This document shows positions 1 to 4,340 of a DNA stretch of 6,896 nucleotides, piece by piece. The stretch is from NCBI GenBank assembly GCA_024710445.1, contig JANJUT010000270.1, positions 1 through 6,896 of the forward strand, given 5' to 3'. The position numbers and the translations under genes are program-made. Positions within the stretch are counted from its first letter, which is position 1. Every line of letters begins with the position of its first letter. Below the pieces are notes generated by a model. The model did not search any database. It was given only the letters and a program-made list of their open reading frames with translations, and was not told the DNA's origin. Source of the DNA: Thiobacillus sp. GTDB taxonomy: Bacteria; Pseudomonadota; Gammaproteobacteria; Burkholderiales; Thiobacillaceae.

Positions 1-1
1 C

Positions 2-613
2 GGCTACCTGACCGAAGCCGTGCGCCGCAAGCCCTATTCCGTCATCCTGATGGACGAAGTGGAAAAGGCGCACCCGGACGTGTTCAACGTGCTGTTGCAG
101 GTACTCGACGACGGTCGCCTGACCGACGGCCAGGGCCGCACCGTCGACTTCCGCAACACCGTGATCGTGATGACCTCCAACCTGGGCAGCCAGATGATCC
201 AGCAGATGGAAGGCGACGACTACCAGGTGGTCAAGCTCGCCGTGCTGGCCGAAGTGAAGTCCTACTTCCGCCCGGAATTCATCAACCGTATCGACGAAGT
301 CGTCGTGTTCCACGCGCTGGACGAGAAGCACATCGCCAGCATCGCCCGCATCCAGTTGCAGGGCCTGGAAAAACGCCTGGCGCAGATGGAGATGAAACTG
401 GAGGTGTCGGAGGCCGCACTGGCCGAAATCGCCAAGGCCGGCTTCGACCCGCTATACGGCGCACGGCCGCTCAAGCGCGCCATCCAGAGCGAACTCGAAA
501 ACGCACTGGCACGCGAAATCCTCGGCGGGCAGTTTGCCGCCAAGGACACCATCCGGGTGGATGCGCGTGACGGGGTGTTCAGTTTCGAGAAGGCAGAGGC
601 ACAACCGGCCTGA
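2..613 (+). CDS. clpB: ATP-dependent disaggregase ClpB, C-terminal part (5' end outside window)
   Basis: The last 203 residues of ClpB (Hsp104 family, usually about 860 aa), a hexameric cytosolic AAA+ chaperone that threads aggregated proteins through its pore together with DnaK. The visible part is the second nucleotide-binding domain. It begins just after the pore-loop region ([13 protein letters not shown]), then has the Walker B segment [16 protein letters not shown], the conserved [16 protein letters not shown] stretch, sensor 1 ([10 protein letters not shown]), an [15 protein letters not shown] segment, and sensor 2 ([10 protein letters not shown]) near the C-terminus. The reading frame is open from base 2 without a start, so the gene continues to the left. 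It ends at TGA 611-613 and is followed closely by an intrinsic terminator. It is a conserved housekeeping gene and has no evident functional link to the efflux operon downstream. ClpA is less likely, because the [20 protein letters not shown] and FINRIDE wording is typical of ClpB. Confidence 0.96.
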   Translation, partial: GYLTEAVRRKPYSVILMDEVEKAHPDVFNVLLQVLDDGRLTDGQGRTVDFRNTVIVMTSNLGSQMIQQMEGDDYQVVKLAVLAEVKSYFRPEFINRIDEVVVFHALDEKHIASIARIQLQGLEKRLAQMEMKLEVSEAALAEIAKAGFDPLYGARPLKRAIQSELENALAREILGGQFAAKDTIRVDARDGVFSFEKAEAQPA

Positions 614-635
614 TCAGACGGAGCATGGTGAACGG

Positions 636-662
636 GAGGGCGGGATTCCGCCCTCTTTTTTT
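636..662 (+). terminator. Rho-independent terminator after clpB
   Basis: A perfect 8-bp GC-rich stem (GAGGGCGG 636-643 with CCGCCCTC 648-655) with a 4-nt GATT loop is followed at once by seven T residues (656-662). It begins 23 bases after the clpB stop codon. Its form and position are typical of an intrinsic terminator, so it separates clpB transcription from the efflux genes. Confidence 0.93.
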
Positions 663-758
663 GCAGCCAGGAAACTCTGATGTGAATGGCGTGGGTGAGG
701 CGCAGGTATCAGTCAAGAGCGGAAGCTCGTGCGAATTGCTGTGACGGGCTCATTCTCG

Positions 759-919
759 GGATTCTGTTGAAAAACTCTTTGGAGGTGGTTTGTGGCAGAG
801 TTTTGGGGGTATCCAAACCACCAACTCATTAACGATCGTTGAATATGGGCAATCCTGAGGGGCCAACTTTCAGGAAGACACGTCAGTCAAGGCCTCGCAG
901 ACGTTTTTCAACAGAATCC
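759..919. mobile_element. MITE-like non-coding element with 17-bp terminal inverted repeats
   Basis: The sequence GGATTCTGTTGAAAAAC at 759-775 recurs as its exact reverse complement at 903-919, bounding 161 bp. The interior is less GC-rich than the flanking genes and holds no credible ORF. It has a further inverted repeat (GGTGGTTTG 784-792 with CAAACCACC 814-822) and a perfect 10-bp palindrome AACGATCGTT (831-840). If the repeats are trimmed to 16 bp (760-775 and 903-918), the element is flanked by a direct CGG on each side (757-759 and 919-921), a possible 3-bp target duplication, although so short a match can be chance. Short size, perfect terminal inverted repeats and no transposase fit a miniature inverted-repeat element mobilised in trans, or an internally deleted insertion sequence. 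I cannot assign the parent IS family without a search. Confidence 0.6.
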
Positions 920-960
920 GGCCATTGCTGACGGTGAGGTTAGCTCAGTTCAATGGCCGG
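918..960 (+). repeat. Long stem-loop in the clpB-czcI intergenic region
   Basis: CCGGCCATTG (918-927) pairs perfectly with CAATGGCCGG (951-960). Inside it, CTGA (928-931) can pair with TCAG (945-948) across a 2-nt TT bulge, leaving a 13-nt loop (932-944). This gives a stem of about 14 bp. It is followed by TATTTT, so it resembles a weak intrinsic terminator on the + strand, but no gene precedes it between the clpB terminator and this point. It touches the right end of the MITE-like element by two bases and survives almost intact if that element is conceptually removed. Confidence 0.55.
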
Positions 961-964
961 TATT

Positions 965-994
965 TTGCAGCTTCGCTTAACTGCAGTGTATGAA
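965..994 (+). promoter_or_regulatory. Weak sigma-70-like promoter candidate for the efflux operon
   Basis: TTGCAG (965-970) and TATGAA (989-994) are separated by 18 bases and match the -35 and -10 consensus at 3/6 and 4/6 positions. A start near 1001 would give a short leader before the czcI-like gene. A competing pair is TTGGTG (1002-1007) and TAGAAT (1024-1029) with 16-bp spacing. Its -10 is better (5/6) but overlaps the ATG at 1028. If used, it would put the transcription start close to the second ATG at 1037. Neither is strong, so an activator-dependent promoter is possible. Confidence 0.22.
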
Positions 995-1027
995 CGCCCC
1001 CTTGGTGGATACCATTAATTCTGTAGA

Positions 1028-1402
1028 ATGTCCGCCATGCGTCGCCTCATCGCCCTGATCATCATGCTCATCGTTCCGCTCCAGCTTGCCTGGTCTGCGA
1101 CGGTCGGGCTGCATGGGCACAAGGTGGAAGGCGTGGCCACGTCGGGCTTTCATACCCACGATCATGACCATCATGAAAGCTGCCATTCTGGTCACGAAGC
1201 CGCTGGCGACACAAATAGCAAGGACCATAACGAGGACGAACATCATGGCCATTGCCATCCCGTCTTCTCCTCAATCCCGCTTATGGAGCCCGGCCTCACG
1301 CTGGATATAAGCTTGCGCGACGGGCCGATTCTGCATCCGCCTGCGGCCTTCCTCACCCACGTCCCCCCGCTTCTCGATCGTCCCCCTCTAGCGCACGCCT
1401 GA
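1028..1402 (+). CDS. Small His-rich periplasmic protein, CzcI-like
   Basis: A 124-aa protein with an N-terminal signal peptide: MRRL, then a hydrophobic stretch, with likely cleavage after AWSA at residue 24. A short His-rich region follows, with 14 His between residues 29 and 77 in clusters such as HTHDHDHH and HHGHCHP, and two Cys (C52, C76) next to His. The C-terminal third is Pro/Leu-rich. Size, signal peptide, His clusters and its place before a czcC-like gene match the CzcI-type small proteins at the head of czc operons, proposed to bind metal in the periplasm or modulate operon function. That role is inferred. Two starts are possible, ATG 1028 or ATG 1037. The shorter form (MRRLIAL...) looks more like a standard signal peptide. 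Neither has a clear Shine-Dalgarno sequence. Sequence similarity among such small proteins is low, so the symbol czcI is not assigned. Confidence 0.75.
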   Translation: MSAMRRLIALIIMLIVPLQLAWSATVGLHGHKVEGVATSGFHTHDHDHHESCHSGHEAAGDTNSKDHNEDEHHGHCHPVFSSIPLMEPGLTLDISLRDGPILHPPAAFLTHVPPLLDRPPLAHA

Positions 1403-1458
1403 CCGGCGAGCGTTTGCTTCAACGCGACTTCAGTCGCGGTCGTGCTTCGCACGCCGGT
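1402..1458 (+). repeat. Multi-stem folded sequence between czcI-like and czcC-like genes (REP-like)
   Basis: Three nested or adjacent inverted repeats occur in 57 bases: an outer pair ACCGGCG (1402-1408) with CGCCGGT (1452-1458), an inner hairpin CGCGACT/AGTCGCG (1423-1429 with 1432-1438, effectively a 6-bp stem with a TTCA loop), and CGTGC/GCACG (1441-1445 with 1449-1453, TTC loop). The outer arm and the last hairpin overlap by two bases, so they compete slightly. No T-run follows, so it is not a standard terminator. It may be a REP-type palindrome or an mRNA-stability or processing element that sets different expression for the first gene and the pump genes. Confidence 0.5.
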
Positions 1459-1493
1459 GTTCTTCGTTCCATTGACTTATCACGAGGAAAACC

Positions 1494-2699
1494 ATGCGAA
1501 TCACGCTATCCGTATTCTTGCTTGCGCTGCCGTTGGCGGTATGGGCACAATCTCCGCTCACCGAGGCCGAGGCTGTCCGCCTAGGGCTGGCGCGCACCGA
1601 TCTCGCCGATCTGGAGCGTGGCGCGGCACAGGCCGCTGAAGCCGATGTACTGGCTGCCGGCCTGTTTCCCAATCCCACCCTGAGCTACAGCCGTGAGCGC
1701 ATTGATGGCATGCCGGAATCGGTCGAGCAGACTTGGATGCTCGAACTGGCTTTCGACCTCTCGGGCCGCCGGGGGATGCATCGTGAGGCGGCCATCCACC
1801 GGGTGGCGAGTGTCACGGCTGCAAACGCCGGCCGCCGGCTCGACAGGGTTGCCGAAATCCGTCGCGGTTTCCATGAGCTTCTGTTCCGACAGCAGACCAT
1901 CCTTACAACCGAAACCTGGGTGTTGCGCTTTACCCGAATCGAGGGCATGGTCGACAAGCTCACCCGCGCGGGCGAAGCCTCCGGCTACGACCGCCGTCGC
2001 CTCGCCCGTGAGCGCCAGACGGCAGAAGCCCGGCTGGCGGCCGAGCGGGCCGAACGCGCCCGGGTGCAGGCGCGTCTTGTCGCACTCACCGGCCAGCCCG
2101 CTGTAACGGCGGTGGCCGGTGAGCTGTTGCCACCGCCACCGCCTTCCATCGAATCGGCGCTTGCCGCTCTCGATCGGCGTCCTGACCTGCAGGCACTGGC
2201 CCGTCGCGCGGAAGCCGCGCAACTGGAAGGTCGGGCCGCACAACGCGGCGGCATCCCGGATGTGACCATCGGCATCGGACCCAAGTATGTAGATAACGGC
2301 AGCACCCAGGACAACGGCGTGGCGCTTTCGCTTTCCATTCCGCTGCCGGTGTTCGACCGCCAGCAGGCCGGGCAGCAGCGCGCAACCGCCGAGGCCCTGC
2401 AGGCGCGCGCCGAATACCGCCTGGCGCGCAGCCGCGCCGAAGGTGAGCTGCGCGGCCTCTACCTGCAGGCCGAGGGGCTGCGAGCAACCGCGGCCGACTA
2501 TCGGGCCCGTGCCTTGGCCGGGTCCCCCGAACTGCTGCGCATTGCCGAAACTGCCTATCAGGGCGGCGAATCCAGCCTGCTGGAATTGCTCGACGCCTAC
2601 CGCGGCGCGCTGGAGGCGGAAACCACCGCCCTTGAACTTGAAAAGCGGGCACGAGACGCCCGCATCGAATATGACCTGTTGACCGGGAGCACCGAATGA
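1494..2699 (+). CDS. czcC: CzcC-type outer-membrane factor of a heavy-metal RND efflux system
   Basis: A 401-aa TolC-superfamily protein (outer membrane efflux protein) that would form the trimeric outer-membrane channel receiving metal ions from the RND pump and adaptor. It has a signal peptide (MRITLSVFLLALPLAVWA, cleavage before Q19) with no lipobox Cys, so unlike CusC it is probably not lipidated. The two internal repeats of the family are visible. The first starts with LTEAEAVRLGL (22-32) and carries the FPNPTLSYSRE strand (58-68), and the second carries IPDVTIGIGPKY and LSLSIPLPVFDRQQ (254-291). Long Ala/Arg/Glu-rich helices lie at about 165-198 and 292-340. The C-terminal YQGGESSLLELLDAYR segment (355-370) is typical of CzcC. 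Length is normal. The start is set by GAGGAA (1484-1489) four bases upstream. The stop overlaps the next start as ATGA, indicating translational coupling. Substrate cannot be read from this subunit. Confidence 0.9.
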   Translation: MRITLSVFLLALPLAVWAQSPLTEAEAVRLGLARTDLADLERGAAQAAEADVLAAGLFPNPTLSYSRERIDGMPESVEQTWMLELAFDLSGRRGMHREAAIHRVASVTAANAGRRLDRVAEIRRGFHELLFRQQTILTTETWVLRFTRIEGMVDKLTRAGEASGYDRRRLARERQTAEARLAAERAERARVQARLVALTGQPAVTAVAGELLPPPPPSIESALAALDRRPDLQALARRAEAAQLEGRAAQRGGIPDVTIGIGPKYVDNGSTQDNGVALSLSIPLPVFDRQQAGQQRATAEALQARAEYRLARSRAEGELRGLYLQAEGLRATAADYRARALAGSPELLRIAETAYQGGESSLLELLDAYRGALEAETTALELEKRARDARIEYDLLTGSTE

Positions 2700-4252
2700 A
2701 TCCCCTGAACTTTGCACTTTTGCTTGCAAGCGCACTGACGCTTGCCGCCTGCGGCGACAAGGCTGCCGATAGCCATGCGCCCGATGCGCCTGCTGAAGCC
2801 GAGGCCGAGCACGGCCATGGCGCCGGCGGTGAAAAACTCACCCATTTCAGCGACCGCACCGAGCTGTTCGTCGAATTCCCGCGGCTGGTGGTGGGCGAAA
2901 CATCCGCCTTCGCTGCGCACCTCACCACGCTCGCCGACTTTCGGGCGCTGACCGTCGGCAAGGTCACAGTCCGCCTGACTGGCGGCAATCAGCCCGACGA
3001 AGTATTCAGCGTCGACAAGGCCAGCCAGCCCGGCATCTTCCGCCCCGAAGTGGCACTGAAGCATGCCGGCGATCGCGAACTGTCGATCGAAGTCGTCACG
3101 CCCGAATTCCGCGTGACGCATGAACTCGGCCCCTTCACCGTCTATGCCGACCACAAGGCCGCCGAGGCCGAGCCGGCCGCGCACGACGACGAAGGCATCG
3201 CCTTCACCAAGGAACAGCAATGGAAAGTCGATTTCGCCACCGCCGAGGTGGTGACGCGTCTGATCCGCACGGCCGTCGTCGCGACCGGCGTACTGCGTGC
3301 CCGCCCCGACGGCGAAGCCCAGCTCACCGCCGCGGCGGCGGGCCAGGTGCAGGCCGCGGGGGCTTTCCCGCGCCTGGGTCAGCAGGTGAAGAAAGGCCAG
3401 CTGCTCGCCTACCTGGTGCCGCGCATGGGCGGCGACACCGATCTCGCCACGCAGCGCGTGGCGGCGAACAAGGCCCGGGTTGAGCGCGATCTCGCGCAAC
3501 AGGAGCTGGCGCGCATGGAAGCGCTCTACCGCGAGGAAGCGGTGCCGGAAAAACGGGTGCTCGCCGCGCGTGCCGCCGCAGCCCTGGCAGGCGCCGAACT
3601 GTCAGCCGCGCAGCAGTGCCTGGGGCAATACGGCGGCGCCGGCGGCGGCATTCCCGTCCGCGCGCCGGTGGCGGGAACGATCGCGGATGTGCGCGTATCG
3701 CCTGGCGCCTTCGCCCAGGAAGGCGCGCTGCTGTTCCACCTCGCCGACCGCAGTACGCTGTGGCTGGAACTGCGCGTGCCGGAATCCGACGCGGTGCGCC
3801 TGGCCAGCCCGACCGGCGCAACTTTCCGGGTGGCGGGCGATGAACGCAGCGTTGAGATCATCCCCGGCAGGAACGGGCGGCTGATTGCCGTCGGCGGCGT
3901 GGTCGATGCCACCACCCGCACCGTGCCGGTGGTATTCGAGTTCACCGCAGCCGACCGGAATCTGCCCATCGGCATGGCGGTGCATGCCCAGGTGTTCGCC
4001 GGCGGCGCGCGCGATGCCGTGGCGATCCCGGCATCGAGCGTGCTCGACGAAGGCGGCATGGCCGTGGTGTTCGTGCAGGCAGGCGGCGAAACCTTCGAGC
4101 GGCGCACGGTTCGCCTGGGCGCACGCGAAGGCGACTGGGTGGAAGTGCTGGACGGCCTGACGCCGGGAAGCCGCGTGGTCTCGCGCGGCGCCTACCTGGT
4201 CAAACTGGCGTCCACCGGCACCGCGCAAATCGGCCACGGCCATGCGCATTGA
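2696..4252 (+). CDS. czcB: CzcB-type periplasmic adaptor lipoprotein (membrane fusion protein)
   Basis: A 518-aa adaptor that would link the RND pump to the outer-membrane channel. The signal peptide ends in a lipobox, LAAC|G, with Cys19 as the lipid anchor. A short His-containing linker (EHGHGAGG) follows. Residues about 48-150 form a beta-rich domain beginning HFSDRTELFVEFPRLVVGE, not part of the minimal HlyD fold. The core follows: lipoyl-like half-motifs at about 206-240 (AGQVQAAGAFPRLGQQVKKGQLL) and 317-350 (RAPVAGTIADVRVSPGAF), separated by an alpha-helical hairpin (250-312). Then come the beta-barrel (353-435, including TRTVPVVFEF and LPIGMAVHAQV) and the membrane-proximal domain (437-505, AIPASSVLDEGG and VEVLDGLTPGSRVVSRGAY). 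The C-terminus is His-rich (GHGHAH). It overlaps czcC by four bases. The Met trio used by CusB for Cu(I) is not obvious at the N-terminus, and His residues replace it, which favours divalent ions, though only as inference. Confidence 0.9.
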   Translation: MNPLNFALLLASALTLAACGDKAADSHAPDAPAEAEAEHGHGAGGEKLTHFSDRTELFVEFPRLVVGETSAFAAHLTTLADFRALTVGKVTVRLTGGNQPDEVFSVDKASQPGIFRPEVALKHAGDRELSIEVVTPEFRVTHELGPFTVYADHKAAEAEPAAHDDEGIAFTKEQQWKVDFATAEVVTRLIRTAVVATGVLRARPDGEAQLTAAAAGQVQAAGAFPRLGQQVKKGQLLAYLVPRMGGDTDLATQRVAANKARVERDLAQQELARMEALYREEAVPEKRVLAARAAAALAGAELSAAQQCLGQYGGAGGGIPVRAPVAGTIADVRVSPGAFAQEGALLFHLADRSTLWLELRVPESDAVRLASPTGATFRVAGDERSVEIIPGRNGRLIAVGGVVDATTRTVPVVFEFTAADRNLPIGMAVHAQVFAGGARDAVAIPASSVLDEGGMAVVFVQAGGETFERRTVRLGAREGDWVEVLDGLTPGSRVVSRGAYLVKLASTGTAQIGHGHAH

Positions 4253-4265
4253 TCGGGAGGACGCC

Positions 4266-4340
4266 ATGACTTTACCTTGCTCACTTACGTTCGCTCGTCA
4301 TGCCCCCTCGGGGCGGCCCTTCGGAGGCATGACGTCATGA
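4266..4340 (+). other. 24-codon leader ORF upstream of the RND pump gene
   Basis: ATG 4266 opens a 24-aa frame (MTLPCSLTFARHAPSGRPFG, then GMTS) that ends at TGA 4338-4340, overlapping the pump start ATG 4337 as ATGA. It has the best Shine-Dalgarno sequence in this part of the window, GGGAGGA (4255-4261), four bases before the ATG. The peptide resembles no family I know, and most of it is encoded by a palindromic insert, so its sequence is probably not selected. Translation through it could open the hairpin at 4296-4334 and deliver ribosomes to the pump start. I see it as a likely by-product of an insertion and possibly a regulatory leader, not a functional peptide gene. Confidence 0.35.
4296..4334. 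repeat. Palindromic insert in the czcB-czcA junction (REP-like)
   Basis: CGTCATGCC (4296-4304) pairs perfectly with GGCATGACG (4326-4334), giving a 9-bp stem around a very GC-rich core with short internal complementarities (CCCC/GGGG and CCT/AGG). The right arm overlaps a perfect 12-bp palindrome, CATGACGTCATG (4328-4339), which spans the pump start codon. A near-exact direct repeat, ACGCCATGA (4261-4269) and ACGTCATGA (4332-4340, 8 of 9 bases), frames the whole segment and looks like a target duplication. The pattern suggests an insertion of roughly 70 bp into an earlier SD-start arrangement. GGAGG at 4323-4327 in the right arm lies nine bases before ATG 4337 and may serve as a new ribosome-binding site, with two of its bases held in the stem. 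Confidence 0.55.

Noticed and set aside
703..891. Direct repeat TCAGTCAAG at 709-717 and 883-891
   Set aside because: It is only nine bases, one copy lies outside and one inside the MITE-like element, and it is not in a position expected of target duplications. Probably chance.
663..1027. Possible CRISPR array, tRNA or small protein gene in the intergenic region
   Set aside because: No regularly spaced direct repeats, no tRNA cloverleaf with CCA-type acceptor, and no ORF with SD and credible composition were seen on either strand.
977..1258. 93-aa Met-rich - strand frame overlapping the czcI-like gene
   Set aside because: The apparent Met-rich pattern is the reverse complement of the CAT His codons of the + strand gene, so it is an artefact.
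1472..1477. TTGACT resembling a -35 box before the czcC-like gene
   Set aside because: It is only about 17 bases from the start codon and leaves no room for a -10 box and transcription start upstream of the RBS.
1581..2735. 384-aa open frame on the - strand opposite the czcC-like gene
   Set aside because: It lies wholly within a clearly recognised + strand gene, has no recognisable domain, and is the expected long antisense shadow in GC-rich coding DNA.
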